Assembly: GCF_009905605.1 (NCBI RefSeq)
Contig: NZ_JAAAKZ010000018.1
Location: 1 to 64,000, forward strand
DNA length: 64,000 bases
Origin: Runella sp. CRIBMP
Lineage (GTDB): Bacteria > Bacteroidota > Bacteroidia > Cytophagales > Spirosomataceae
Direction of reading: 5' to 3'
Part shown: piece by piece, positions 16,448 through 25,825 of the stretch
How the letters are laid out: each line of letters opens with the position of its first letter
Position numbering within the stretch: the stretch's first letter is position 1
Program-made: the position numbers and the translations under genes
Notes under the pieces: model-generated
Database searches by the model: none
Seen by the model: the letters and a program-made list of their open reading frames with translations, nothing else
Told to the model about the DNA's origin: nothing

Positions 16448-17851
16448 TTACAAGGGGAGAGATATGACAAAGCGGGTGCCTTTTCCGAGTTGAGAAAAAG
16501 CCCTGATACTGCCGTTGTGAAGTTGAATAATTCGTTGGGTAAGGGCCAGCCCGATACCGTGCCCTTTACGAGATTTACTAGAATCTCCTCGGTAAAAAGG
16601 TTCAAAAATATGAGGTAAATCTTCTTCCGAAATACCGATGCCCCGGTCGGTAAAAGAAATACGTATGGTGTCGGAATGGGCTAGTAATGACACATTAACG
16701 CGTTGGTCTTCTGAGTATTTACAGGCATTTTCCATGATGTTTTGAAAAGCCATTTGAAGCAGTGATTTATCGCCCTTGATTTTAAATTCTGTTTCTTCTT
16801 CTTGCGATTCATCAAACTCGATTTGAATGTTATAGCTAGGAAATTGGATGAGCAACGATTCGCGAACCTGCCACAACAAATCATCAATATTTAACGGACG
16901 AAAATGCAACTGAAATATGTCATTGTTGATGCGGGCAAGTTCTAGTAGTCCATTGATTAAATCACGCATTTTCTTTACTTCTTCAATGGCTTCTTTGATG
17001 GTTTGTTGGTAGTCTTCGACGGTTCTTTTCTGAAGCAAAGCTACTTCTAATTGCCCCATCATGATAGTGAGTGGGGTGCGTAATTCGTGCGAAGCGTGTG
17101 AAACAAAATTGCGTTGTGAGCTAAAAGCTTCCTCCAATCTGCTTAGCAAATCATTGAAAGTAGCCACCAATTGTCCCAATTCATCTTTATGACGTCGGGC
17201 TTTGAGGCGTTCGTGGATATTGCGGGCTGAAATGTTTTTTACCTGTTCAATAATATCCGAAACAGGCCGTAAAGCATCGCTCGCAAAAAGCCATCCTGCC
17301 AAAATAACCAGCAGCAAACTAACGGCCCAACCCGTAATAAGAATGTTACGTAACCTTTCCAATTTACTGAATCCGTACACGTCAATTGCGTACGCAACCA
17401 CGACCAGCACCTGTTTTCGTTTGTCTACGTACCTGACGCCAATGATTTCTTTTTCGCCATCCCGAAGACTAAAATCAATTCCTTCTCTTGCTTGAGCCAG
17501 CAATTGAGGGGTGATGATGTAGGGCTCTTTCCTACTGTCATAAACTACTTTGTTGTTGGAATCATAGACCGTCACTTCTTCTTTGTACATCGTAGTGAGG
17601 TCGTTGCGTTCGATGTCGTGTAGAAGTTCTTCGGTAATTCCCCCCACATCTTCAAAAAGCCGAACCGTGGTCAAGGCTTTGTCGCGCAGGCGTTTGTTAA
17701 ATTCTTGCTCCCGAAATTGATTGTATAAATAGTAAACTGACAACGAAAAAGCCAGCATGATGGAAGCAACCAACACCGCAAAGAGGAGCGTGAGGCGCAG
17801 CCGAATGTTCATATTCTCATTCCAATGCGGAACGTCCAGTATTCTTTTCAT
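16448..17851 (-). CDS. HAMP-containing sensor histidine kinase
   Basis: The 467-residue product has two membrane segments (about 20-45 and 172-195) flanking an extracytoplasmic domain. These are followed by HAMP (about 195-245), HisKA with H255 in S-H-A-S-H-E-L-R-T-P, and a HATPase with N-A-C-K-Y, D-R-G-I-G-I and G-H-G-I-G-L-A-L. This is the layout of CusS-like kinases. Its start overlaps the stop of the OmpR-type regulator by one base, so they are translationally linked. The signal is unknown, and no metal efflux genes are adjacent. An alternative start is the Met at residue 14. Confidence 0.9.
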   Translation of the reverse strand: MKRILDVPHWNENMNIRLRLTLLFAVLVASIMLAFSLSVYYLYNQFREQEFNKRLRDKALTTVRLFEDVGGITEELLHDIERNDLTTMYKEEVTVYDSNNKVVYDSRKEPYIITPQLLAQAREGIDFSLRDGEKEIIGVRYVDKRKQVLVVVAYAIDVYGFSKLERLRNILITGWAVSLLLVILAGWLFASDALRPVSDIIEQVKNISARNIHERLKARRHKDELGQLVATFNDLLSRLEEAFSSQRNFVSHASHELRTPLTIMMGQLEVALLQKRTVEDYQQTIKEAIEEVKKMRDLINGLLELARINNDIFQLHFRPLNIDDLLWQVRESLLIQFPSYNIQIEFDESQEEETEFKIKGDKSLLQMAFQNIMENACKYSEDQRVNVSLLAHSDTIRISFTDRGIGISEEDLPHIFEPFYRGDSSKSRKGHGIGLALTQRIIQLHNGSIRAFSQLGKGTRFVISLPL

Positions 17852-18525
17852 TATTCTTTGAGAATATATCCCATGCCAACGACGGTATGAATCAGCTTAT
17901 GCGAAAACTCTTTGTCGATTTTTTTACGCAGAAAATTAACGTAAACATCGATGGTATTGGTGCCAGTGTCGAAATGTATATCCCAGACTTTTTCGGCAAT
18001 ATCTACCCGTGAAACCACCCTGCCACGGTTGCGCATAAAATACTCCAATAGCCCAAACTCTTTGGCTGTCAGTTCAATACGATGCCCTTCGCGCCGTGCG
18101 ATTCGCTCATTCAGGTCTAATTCCAAATCGGCGATTTTTAAAATATTGGTTGTGGGTCCGCTTTCTGAATTTCGTTTCTGTAACGCCCGAAGTCGAACAA
18201 TAAGCTCTTGAAATTCAAAGGGTTTAACCAAATAATCGTCGGCGCCTGATTCAAAGCCCGCCAGTTTATCATTGAGGGTTCCGAGGGCGGTCAGCATCAG
18301 AATTGGAGTACGAATGTTTTCCCTGCGCAACAGAGCGGCTAACTCAAAACCGTTCATTTTAGGAAGATTAACGTCCAAAACAATGACGTCGTAAGGATTT
18401 GAAAGGGCTAAACTACTGCCCATTTGTCCGTCAAACGCTACATCTACTTCCCATGCTTGCTCTTCAAGTCCTTTTTTTATAAACCCCGCCAGTTTTGGCT
18501 CGTCTTCAACAATTAAAACTTTCAT
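17851..18525 (-). CDS. OmpR/PhoB-family response regulator
   Basis: The 224-residue product has a receiver domain with phospho-acceptor D51 (V-I-V-L-D-V-N-L-P-K) and a C-terminal winged helix at about 130-222 (E-L-T-A-K-E-F-G-L-L-E-Y-F, then T-N-T-I-D-V-Y-V-N-F-L-R-K-K-I-D). The start at ATG 18525 is used; a TTG two codons upstream is the only longer option. It pairs with the downstream kinase gene, which it overlaps by one base. Targets are unknown; the divergent sugar dehydrogenase gene at 18795 is a possible one. Confidence 0.92.
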   Translation of the reverse strand: MKVLIVEDEPKLAGFIKKGLEEQAWEVDVAFDGQMGSSLALSNPYDVIVLDVNLPKMNGFELAALLRRENIRTPILMLTALGTLNDKLAGFESGADDYLVKPFEFQELIVRLRALQKRNSESGPTTNILKIADLELDLNERIARREGHRIELTAKEFGLLEYFMRNRGRVVSRVDIAEKVWDIHFDTGTNTIDVYVNFLRKKIDKEFSHKLIHTVVGMGYILKE

Positions 18526-18715
18526 ATACAAACAATTAAGTAAATGGTGGTTCTTTATTCCGACTCCAATTTTAAAGATAAGATTTTTTCACCGAAAGCC
18601 TTACGCTTGATTTTAACCGCCTTTTAATATGAACAATATGAAATCACAAAACCCAAACGGTCGGTTAAAAACCGTTAATCATCGGCAACTTATCGTTTTT
18701 TGTCTAATGTATTGT

Positions 18716-18744
18716 TTTGATACAAACTATCGCCTCTATCTTTG
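18716..18744 (+). promoter_or_regulatory. promoter of the sugar dehydrogenase gene
   Basis: TTTG (18716-18719) and TATCTTTG (18737-18744), separated by 17 bp, fit the Bacteroidota -33/-7 pattern. The inferred start is about 18750, roughly 45 nt before the ATG at 18795. The -33 element lies inside TTTTGATACAAAC (18715-18727), whose complement is part of the palindrome upstream of the Nudix regulator gene. Confidence 0.55.
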
Positions 18745-18794
18745 AGTGAAATCCGTCATAATTTTACTAAGAAAACTACAAATTTCTCTCGCGT

Positions 18795-21677
18795 ATGTAT
18801 TTCTCTACCTCTCTTCGTAAGTTGGGAGCCGTTGGCCTAATCGCATTGGGCACGGCAACCGTTACTTACAGCCAATCGTCACCTCCTGAAGAAAACCGTT
18901 TTACCAAAAGCATTTTGACGGAAAAATTGGACGAACCTATGGAAATGACCTTTTTGCCCGATAAACGGGTGTTGTTCGTGGAGCGAAAAGGAAATTTAAA
19001 AGCGTATAATCCCAAAACCAAGGAAGTAAGCGTATTGGCCACGATTCCGGTCAACACAAAATATACGAATCGGCAGGGCCAAGTGCGCGAAGCAGAAGAG
19101 GGTTTGATGGGTTTGATTGCCGACCCTAATTTTGCCAAAAACAACTGGATTTATATGTACTATGCCGACCCAACGGATAAAAAGCATGTGCTGGCGCGTT
19201 GGGAATTGAAAGGCGACGCATTGGTGGAATCTTCCAAAAAAGTAATGTTGGAGGTCACGACCCAGCGCGAAGAATGCTGCCATACGGGCGGTGGAATGGT
19301 GTTTGATAAAGTCGGAAATTTGTACTTAACCACTGGAAACAATACCAGCAACAGTAACTCCGACGGCTATGCCCCCATTGATGAGCGCCCCGAGCAAAGC
19401 ACATGGGACGACCAGCGAGGCGCGGCCAATACCAACGATTTGCGTGGTAAAATACTGAGAATCAAGCCGCAGCCAGATGGAACTTACACAATCCCAGACG
19501 GAAATTTATTCCCCAAAGGTACCCCCAAAACCCGCCCCGAAATTTATACTATGGGCCACCGCAACCCGTGGCGCCCAACCATCGACAGCAAGACTGGCTT
19601 TTTGTATTGGGGTGAAGTAGGTCCCGACGCCTCGCAGGATTCACCGCGCGGACCACGTGGATATGATGAATTCAACCAAGCCAAAGGTCCCGGCTTTTTT
19701 GGGTGGCCTTATTTTATTGGTGATAATAAAGTGTATGCAGACTGGGATTTTGAAACCAATAAACTCAAAGCCGACTCAAAATTTGACCCTGCCAAGCCCA
19801 TCAACGATTCTCCCAACAATACTGGTTTGCGGGAATTGCCACCTGCTCAAAAAGCATTTGTATGGTATCCTTACGCCAATTCAACGGAGTTCCCGTTGGT
19901 AGGAAGTTCGGGGCGGAGCGCTACGGGTGGACCCGTTTTCAGAAAAGCTGATTTCAAAAATGCCCCCCGTCCTTTTCCAGATTATTACGAAGGCAAGTGG
20001 CTAATGGTGGAGTTTATGCGCGGCTGGATTATGGCCGTAACGATGGACGAAAACGGCGATTATAAATCTATGGAGCGGTTTATGCCCAGCGAAAATTTCA
20101 GCAGTGCTATCGATATAGATTTCAGCCCCGACGGAGATTTGTACGTGTTGGAGTATGGAAGTGCGTGGTTTAGAGGGAATGATAATGCACGCTTAGTAAA
20201 AATTGAATACAACGCAGGCAATCGTACCCCGATAGTAGAAGCAACCGCCGACAAAAAGGCGGGTTCAGTGCCTTTCAAAGTGGCGTTTTCGTCGGAAGGA
20301 ACGCAGGATTTTGACCGTGATGTGTTGAAATATGAATGGAAAATTACCTCTAAAGCGGGTGTTTTTAAAACGCTTACGCAACCCAATCCGGTGGTGACAT
20401 TTGATAAACCGGGTACCTACAAAGCTACTTTGACGGTGACTGACCCTAAAGGGGCCAAAAACAGCCGTACGCTAGAAATCAAGGCGGGCAACGAAGCCCC
20501 CGAAGTGGCATTGGAAGTAACCAAAGGCAATAAATCTTTCTTTTTCCCCAACGAAAGTATTGAGTATAAAGTAAAGGTAAGCGATAAAGAAGATGGTAGT
20601 TTGGAGAATGGGAAAATCATTCCCACTCAGGTAGCGGTCAATATCGACTACATGCCTGATTCTTTTGACCCCATCGAAATTGCCTCCAACTATCGCGGTA
20701 CCGATGCCTCGGCGCGCTTCTCGACGGGCTACAAACTCATGAGTGCGAGCGATTGTAAGTCCTGCCATATTGTTGATAAAAAATCTGTGGGCCCCAGCTA
20801 CAAAGACATTGCGCAGAAATACAAAGGTGATGCCGCCGCTCCCGAAAAATTAGCCAATAAAATCATTGCTGGCGGTGGGGGAGTATGGGGAGACCACGCC
20901 ATGAGCGCCCACCCACAAATTTCTAAAAACGATGCCGCAACGATGGTTAAATACATCATGAACCTGGGAGAAAAACCATTGCAGGCCAAGTCTTTGCCAA
21001 CATCGGGCGCTTATACTACCAAAGTACCTGAAGGAGAAAACGGGCGCGGAAGCTACGTGTTGCGCGCTGCTTACACCGATCGGGGAACAAAATTGTTGTC
21101 GCCGTTGATGTCGGAGAATATTTTGCACTTGCGCAATCCTTCACTCGACCCCGCCAAAGCAGAGAAGAGTAAAGGAACGCAGTTGTTGATAACCCCTTCA
21201 AAATCATTTAATTTGATTGGTAATGACTCCTACATTGGATACACCCAATTGGACTTGACAGGTATTAAACAAATCGAAGTGTTGGCCCAAGCTACCACGC
21301 GGGTGGGTGCTTCTGGTGGTGTGGTAGAAATTCGTTTAGGCTCTCCAACGGGTAAACTAATCGGAAAAACATCGCCCGTAGAAGTCAAAGACCCCTCTTT
21401 TGGGCCACCACCAGCAGCGCCTGCCGCAGGAGCGCCTGCCGCAGGAACGCCCGCCGCAGGAACGCCTGCCGCAAATGCACAACGTACGCAGGGGCAGGCG
21501 GCCACTGACCCAGCCGCAAGAGCTCGGCGCGGGGCTCAGCAGGCCGTGGCCAAAATTGAAGCCACAGAAGGCGTGCACGATGTGTATTTTGTGTTCAAAA
21601 ATCCCAATGCACAGCCGAATCAAATCGTTATGTCGGTGGTTTCGATTCAGTTTCAAAATACAATTACTAACCTATAA
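18795..21677 (+). CDS. PQQ-dependent sugar dehydrogenase / PKD / cytochrome c fusion
   Basis: The 960-residue exported protein has a signal peptide (about 1-26). A glucose/sorbosone dehydrogenase-like six-blade propeller spans about 35-470 (R-G-K-I-L-R-I, M-G-H-R-N-P-W-R). PKD-like beta-sandwiches lie at about 475-630, and a class I cytochrome c domain with C654-K-S-C-H is at about 636-732. The C-terminal domain at about 745-955 resembles a carbohydrate-binding sandwich and is interrupted by four Ala-Pro-Ala-Ala-Gly repeats (about 875-894). It probably oxidises a sugar or sugar alcohol in the periplasm and passes electrons through its own haem. It leads a plus-strand block to 25022. Confidence 0.85.
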   Translation: MYFSTSLRKLGAVGLIALGTATVTYSQSSPPEENRFTKSILTEKLDEPMEMTFLPDKRVLFVERKGNLKAYNPKTKEVSVLATIPVNTKYTNRQGQVREAEEGLMGLIADPNFAKNNWIYMYYADPTDKKHVLARWELKGDALVESSKKVMLEVTTQREECCHTGGGMVFDKVGNLYLTTGNNTSNSNSDGYAPIDERPEQSTWDDQRGAANTNDLRGKILRIKPQPDGTYTIPDGNLFPKGTPKTRPEIYTMGHRNPWRPTIDSKTGFLYWGEVGPDASQDSPRGPRGYDEFNQAKGPGFFGWPYFIGDNKVYADWDFETNKLKADSKFDPAKPINDSPNNTGLRELPPAQKAFVWYPYANSTEFPLVGSSGRSATGGPVFRKADFKNAPRPFPDYYEGKWLMVEFMRGWIMAVTMDENGDYKSMERFMPSENFSSAIDIDFSPDGDLYVLEYGSAWFRGNDNARLVKIEYNAGNRTPIVEATADKKAGSVPFKVAFSSEGTQDFDRDVLKYEWKITSKAGVFKTLTQPNPVVTFDKPGTYKATLTVTDPKGAKNSRTLEIKAGNEAPEVALEVTKGNKSFFFPNESIEYKVKVSDKEDGSLENGKIIPTQVAVNIDYMPDSFDPIEIASNYRGTDASARFSTGYKLMSASDCKSCHIVDKKSVGPSYKDIAQKYKGDAAAPEKLANKIIAGGGGVWGDHAMSAHPQISKNDAATMVKYIMNLGEKPLQAKSLPTSGAYTTKVPEGENGRGSYVLRAAYTDRGTKLLSPLMSENILHLRNPSLDPAKAEKSKGTQLLITPSKSFNLIGNDSYIGYTQLDLTGIKQIEVLAQATTRVGASGGVVEIRLGSPTGKLIGKTSPVEVKDPSFGPPPAAPAAGAPAAGTPAAGTPAANAQRTQGQAATDPAARARRGAQQAVAKIEATEGVHDVYFVFKNPNAQPNQIVMSVVSIQFQNTITNL
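21417..21476 (+). repeat. four tandem 15-bp units inside a gene
   Basis: Four consecutive 15-bp units (GCGCCTGCCGCAGGA and variants, starting at 21417, 21432, 21447 and 21462) encode repeated Ala-Pro-Ala-Ala-Gly. The first two copies are identical and the third and fourth differ at one to several bases. The array is in frame, so copy-number change would lengthen or shorten a linker without breaking the protein. Confidence 0.85.
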
Positions 21678-21761
21678 AAGTGCCGATAGAAAGTCGTCGG
21701 GCGTACTGCCCGATGACTGACTTTCTGGTTTTTCAATTCAAGATTTTTATCTCGTATAACT

Positions 21762-22715
21762 ATGCAAAATCGCAGAACTTTCCTTAAAAACACCAGTGCT
21801 TTGGCATTGGGTAGCTTGGCCGTACCCGCTTTGGCGAAAAATCTTTTTGCTCCAGAAGCATTGCCGCGCCCGGGTTTGCAGTTGTTTACACTGTTTAGAG
21901 CTATGTCTGACGACGCCAAAGGCTCGTTGGAGAAAGTAGCGGGTATTGGTTATAAAGAAATCGAATCTGCTTTCAGCATGAAAGATGGGTATTATGGCTA
22001 TTCGCCCAAAGAATTTAAAAAGGTAGTGGAAGATTTGGGAATGACGTGGCGCGCCCACCACGTAGGAGGTGCTCCTTTTCGTCCGCGACCGGCTCAGGCG
22101 GGTGCCCCCGCAGGAGGTGGCGCGGCTGCGGCAGGTGCGCCACCGCGCCAAATGCCAGCTAATATGCCCAAACGACTGAATTTGTTGGAAAATTACCAAC
22201 AATTGGTGGATGAAGCCGCCGAAGGAGGGCTGACCTATTTGGTGTGCGCGTCTACGCCTGTGGGGACGTTGGATGAAATCAAAAAATCCATTGAAGTATT
22301 CGTCAAAACGGGGGAAGCCTGCAAAAAAGCGGGTATCGGTTTTGCGTATCACAATCACGCCACCGAGTTTGACAAAGTAGAAGGTCAAACGCCCTATGAT
22401 TTGATTTTGTCGCAAACCAGCCCTGACCTTGTAACGATGGAAATGGACATGGCATGGGTAGTAAAAGCGGGCCTTGATCCTGTAGAATTGTTCAAACAAC
22501 AGCCGGGTCGTTTTCCACTTTGGCACATCAAAGACATTGATAAAGAACTTAAAAAGCCCGTAGAGGTTGGAACGGGGGTCGTGGACTTCAAAAAGATTTT
22601 TTCAGGAGCCCAAAAAGCAGGTCTGAAATATTACTTTGTGGAGCAAGACATGGCGGCAAGCCCCTTTGAAAGTATCGCGACGAGTTTTGCTAACTTGCAA
22701 AAATTAACTGCGTAA
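21762..22715 (+). CDS. Tat-exported sugar phosphate isomerase/epimerase-like protein
   Basis: The 317-residue product has a twin-arginine signal N-R-R-T-F-L-K (residues 3-9) followed by a hydrophobic stretch to A-L-A. It belongs to the xylose-isomerase-like TIM-barrel family (AP_endonuc_2), with G-L-Q-L-F-T near 40-46, Y-H-N-H near 193-196 and W-H-I-K-D near 251-255 as metal/active-site strands. A Pro/Ala/Gly-rich insertion lies at about residues 108-132. It lies 84 nt after the dehydrogenase gene on the same strand. A role in modifying oxidised sugars in the periplasm is inference. Confidence 0.85.
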   Translation: MQNRRTFLKNTSALALGSLAVPALAKNLFAPEALPRPGLQLFTLFRAMSDDAKGSLEKVAGIGYKEIESAFSMKDGYYGYSPKEFKKVVEDLGMTWRAHHVGGAPFRPRPAQAGAPAGGGAAAAGAPPRQMPANMPKRLNLLENYQQLVDEAAEGGLTYLVCASTPVGTLDEIKKSIEVFVKTGEACKKAGIGFAYHNHATEFDKVEGQTPYDLILSQTSPDLVTMEMDMAWVVKAGLDPVELFKQQPGRFPLWHIKDIDKELKKPVEVGTGVVDFKKIFSGAQKAGLKYYFVEQDMAASPFESIATSFANLQKLTA

Positions 22716-22812
22716 TTGTCTCAATTTGAAACACTTTCATTGGATTTGAGTTTTATTTTTATTGAAATTGTCGTAAGTTACACAACGCGTAAACCATAAA
22801 ATCAATACTGGT

Positions 22813-23925
22813 ATGAAAAAGATGTTTTTGTCTGTTGCAGCGGCCCTATCGGTAGCAGTACTGGTTGCCTACACCAACCGCACCGCAAGTGTTATGAGTG
22901 GATTTGAGACGGGGACACCCGAGGTAAAGTCGATGAATGCGCTTGCTTTTGGACCTGAAGGGGTCTTGTTTATTGGTGATTCTAAAAGTGCTTCGGTGTT
23001 TGCGGTTGATACGAAGGATGCCGAAAACGTGGCCAATGCCAAACCCGTTGACATAAAAAACATCGACCAAAAAATTGCCGCTTTGCTGGGCACAGAAGCC
23101 AAAAATATCACCATTCAGGATTTGGCGGTCAATCCCCTTTCCAAGAAGGTATATTGCGCCGTGCAAGCTGCCAACGGAACACCCGTATTGTTTAAAATAG
23201 ACGGCGAAAACATTCAGCCCGTGGGTCTTAAAGACGTCAAGTTTGCCTTGGTGCCGCTCAATAATGCACCTGCCGAAGACGCCAAAGACCAGCGTGGGCG
23301 GCCGCTGCGGGTTTGGGCTATTTCAGACCTCAATTATGCCGATGGAAAAGTGATGGTGAGCGGATTGTCAAATCAGGAGTTTGGCTCTACTTTCCGCAGT
23401 ATTCCTTTTCCATTTACCAACAAACAAGAGCAATCTTCGTTGGAAATCTATCATGCTGCCCATGGGCAATACGAAACCAACTCCCCCATCAAGACCTTTA
23501 CAACGGCAGAATTGAACGGCAAAAAGTTTCTGGTAGCAAGCTACACCTGTACTCCACTTGTTCTTTTTCCAATTGATGACTTAAAGCCAGGTACGCACGT
23601 AAAAGGCCGTACCGTCGGCGAATTTGGCGCGGGAAACAGCCCGTTGGACATCATCACGATGAAAAAAGGCAACGATTTGTTCCTGATTATGGCCAATTCT
23701 GACCGACCAGTGATGAAAATTAAGTACAAAGATATTGAAACTTATGAAGGCTCATTGACCGAACCCATCAAGGAAAATTACAGCACGGCTGGCGTGCCCT
23801 ACGTTTCGTTTCCGATGGTGAATGTGCTCCAACTTGACAAACTGGACGATACTCAATTTGTGTTTTTGCAACGGAGAGCCAACGGAGACCTCGACATCCG
23901 AACTTCCAATAACCGATCATTATGA
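22813..23925 (+). CDS. exported beta-propeller-like protein of unknown function
   Basis: The 370-residue product begins with a signal-type hydrophobic segment (about 5-22). It contains propeller-like repeats such as N-A-L-A-F-G-P-E-G-V-L-F-I-G-D (about 43-57) and I-Q-D-L-A-V-N-P-L-S-K-K-V-Y (about 100-113). I do not recognise a named family. It probably sits in the periplasm. Its TGA stop overlaps the ATG of the next gene (ATGA at 23922-23925), so the two products are likely made together and may form a complex. Confidence 0.7.
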   Translation: MKKMFLSVAAALSVAVLVAYTNRTASVMSGFETGTPEVKSMNALAFGPEGVLFIGDSKSASVFAVDTKDAENVANAKPVDIKNIDQKIAALLGTEAKNITIQDLAVNPLSKKVYCAVQAANGTPVLFKIDGENIQPVGLKDVKFALVPLNNAPAEDAKDQRGRPLRVWAISDLNYADGKVMVSGLSNQEFGSTFRSIPFPFTNKQEQSSLEIYHAAHGQYETNSPIKTFTTAELNGKKFLVASYTCTPLVLFPIDDLKPGTHVKGRTVGEFGAGNSPLDIITMKKGNDLFLIMANSDRPVMKIKYKDIETYEGSLTEPIKENYSTAGVPYVSFPMVNVLQLDKLDDTQFVFLQRRANGDLDIRTSNNRSL

Positions 23926-25022
23926 GAAAAAGAGTACGAATCAGTTGGCCCAGCCAACTGATTCTTTTTTCTTTGTTTCTGTTGGTTCGTTGTGCGGGAA
24001 GCCAGGATACATCACAAAAAAACATCGTAATTCGGTGGAAAAATAATCAGGCAGTGGGACTATCGATGGCGTTAAGCCAATTCAAAGCTCACTCTAAAGA
24101 AACGCTGCCAGAATTGCTAAAAGTACAATTGACCAACTCCAAAACGGCGATTTTAGGCGATTATTCGATACAGAGCGATTCAGTGATTTTTGAGCCTCTT
24201 ATCCCTTTTACCCCCAGTTTGCGGTATGAAGTGTTACTGGAAAACCGTCTAGTGGGTGAAATTGATATTCCACAAGCGGTGTCTTCTACCACCCTGATTG
24301 GAATTTACCCGTCACAAGATACGCTTCCTGAAAATCTCCTTAAATTCTACTTCGTTTTTTCTCATCCCATGAGGGAAGGCCATTCTTTGGTGTATGTCTC
24401 TCTGCTTGATGCCAAAGGTGATACTTTGCCCAATACGTTTTTGAATTTACAGCCCGAATTATGGAACGCTGAAAAAACTGTTTTGACACTGTGGCTAGAC
24501 CCGGGTAGAATCAAGCGCGATTTGCAACCCAATAAATCGCTAGGAGCGCCTCTCACGAAAGGGAATCATTATACGTTAGTTGTTTCAGAGCGTTGGCCAG
24601 ATGAATCAGGGGCTAGGTTGACACAATCATATACCAAACGTTTTGTGGCGGCAACACGTGATATTACCTCGCCTGACGTCAAGTCTTGGACGATTAAAAC
24701 TCCCTCGAAAGGCACTACCCAAGCTCTTGAAATCCATGTCAAGGAAGCACTGGATTATGTTTTATTACAAAATACGATTTGGATAATTGACGCCCAGGGC
24801 AAGACTATAAACGGAGTCATTCAGGTCAGTAACAAAGAGCACCTTGTAGACTTTATTCCAGCATCGCCTTGGTTAGCAGGTGCTTATAAAGTGCAGATGG
24901 AGTCTAGGTTGGAAGATTTGGCGGGGAATAATTTAAACCGCCTGTTTGACCGTGACATAACAGATAGGCGCACAAAACCGTCACAACAAACGGTTTTTGA
25001 ACTGAATTATCGGATTGACTAA
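23922..25022 (+). CDS. SbsA-type Ig-like envelope protein, probable lipoprotein
   Basis: The 366-residue product starts with a basic N-terminus and a hydrophobic segment ending L-L-V-R-C24-A-G-S, which could be a non-canonical lipobox. Two or three beta-sandwich segments follow; F-V-F-S-H-P-M near residue 145 is like the F-S-x-P-M of SbsA Ig-like (Big_5) domains. No catalytic motif is seen. It overlaps the preceding gene by four bases. Its role may be surface display or scaffolding for the propeller partner; this is inference. Confidence 0.65.
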   Translation: MRKRVRISWPSQLILFSLFLLVRCAGSQDTSQKNIVIRWKNNQAVGLSMALSQFKAHSKETLPELLKVQLTNSKTAILGDYSIQSDSVIFEPLIPFTPSLRYEVLLENRLVGEIDIPQAVSSTTLIGIYPSQDTLPENLLKFYFVFSHPMREGHSLVYVSLLDAKGDTLPNTFLNLQPELWNAEKTVLTLWLDPGRIKRDLQPNKSLGAPLTKGNHYTLVVSERWPDESGARLTQSYTKRFVAATRDITSPDVKSWTIKTPSKGTTQALEIHVKEALDYVLLQNTIWIIDAQGKTINGVIQVSNKEHLVDFIPASPWLAGAYKVQMESRLEDLAGNNLNRLFDRDITDRRTKPSQQTVFELNYRID

Positions 25023-25031
25023 ACTCCTTTT

Positions 25032-25763
25032 TTAGGTTGTTTTTTTGATTCGATAAACGTATGGGGGCTTGTGGGCTTTTCCCGAAAATTTCTTCTCAAC
25101 CCGCTCCAATATCTCCATGCTGAGCATTTTTCGCTGAAAATTGGCCCGAAGGAGCTTTTTGTCTAAAATTGTTTCGTACAAACTTTGAAGCTCATTCATC
25201 GTGAATGTTTCTGACAACAGATTGAAACCGACCAATTTATAATCCAACATCAGACGAAGGGTGGTAAGGGCTTTCTCGACGATTCGGTTGTGGTCAAGAA
25301 TCAGGGTCGGAATCTGATGAATATCGTGCCAGCCACCTATATCTGAAAAAATATCGGGTGTTGGTATTACTTTCGAGAAGTCTACCAAGGCGTAATAGCC
25401 GATGGAAATAAATCGTTGTAAGAGCCAATGGTTCGTTTCCAGTTCAAATCCGTGGGAAGACATGGTGGCTTTGTGTACATCCCAGTTGCCACGATTTTGT
25501 TCACCGAAGGTATGAAACTGTTCAAGATAAATGTCTTTTACGCCGGTTCGTTCCCACAGAATTCGGGTAGCGGCCTCGTCGGTACTTTCATCCTTAAATA
25601 CAAATCCCCCTGGTAAAGCAAAGGCTTTCGTATGCTTAAATTCCAATAATAAGACTTTTAGTTGACGTTCGTGAAACCCAAAAATCACACAATCAACCGA
25701 GACACTTGGAAGGTATTCGGGGCCGGTTTCCAAAAAAGTTTTAATGTTTTGGCTTGGGGTCAT
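25032..25763 (-). CDS. Nudix-domain transcriptional regulator (NrtR/AraR type)
   Basis: The 243-residue product has an N-terminal Nudix fold (about 15-150) and a C-terminal winged-helix region (about 160-235). The Nudix box is degenerate: G53 and E59 are kept, but in R67-I-L-W-E71-R72 the first and third acidic positions of R-E-x-x-E-E are Ile and Arg. Loss of these metal ligands is typical of Nudix regulators that bind but do not hydrolyse a nucleotide-sugar-like ligand (NrtR, Bacteroides AraR). The start at ATG 25763 is chosen over an upstream non-family extension. A 19-bp palindrome lies 63 bp upstream. Confidence 0.82.
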   Translation of the reverse strand: MTPSQNIKTFLETGPEYLPSVSVDCVIFGFHERQLKVLLLEFKHTKAFALPGGFVFKDESTDEAATRILWERTGVKDIYLEQFHTFGEQNRGNWDVHKATMSSHGFELETNHWLLQRFISIGYYALVDFSKVIPTPDIFSDIGGWHDIHQIPTLILDHNRIVEKALTTLRLMLDYKLVGFNLLSETFTMNELQSLYETILDKKLLRANFQRKMLSMEILERVEKKFSGKAHKPPYVYRIKKTT

Positions 25764-25825
25764 AAAATAAAAATTTTGCACAAAAAAAAGAAAAAGTTTG
25801 GAATATCGTTGTTGTCCCGATAAGT

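Noticed and set aside
21747-22526. 259-codon minus-strand open frame
   Set aside because: Antisense to the Tat isomerase gene; Arg/Phe-rich translation typical of a reversed coding strand.
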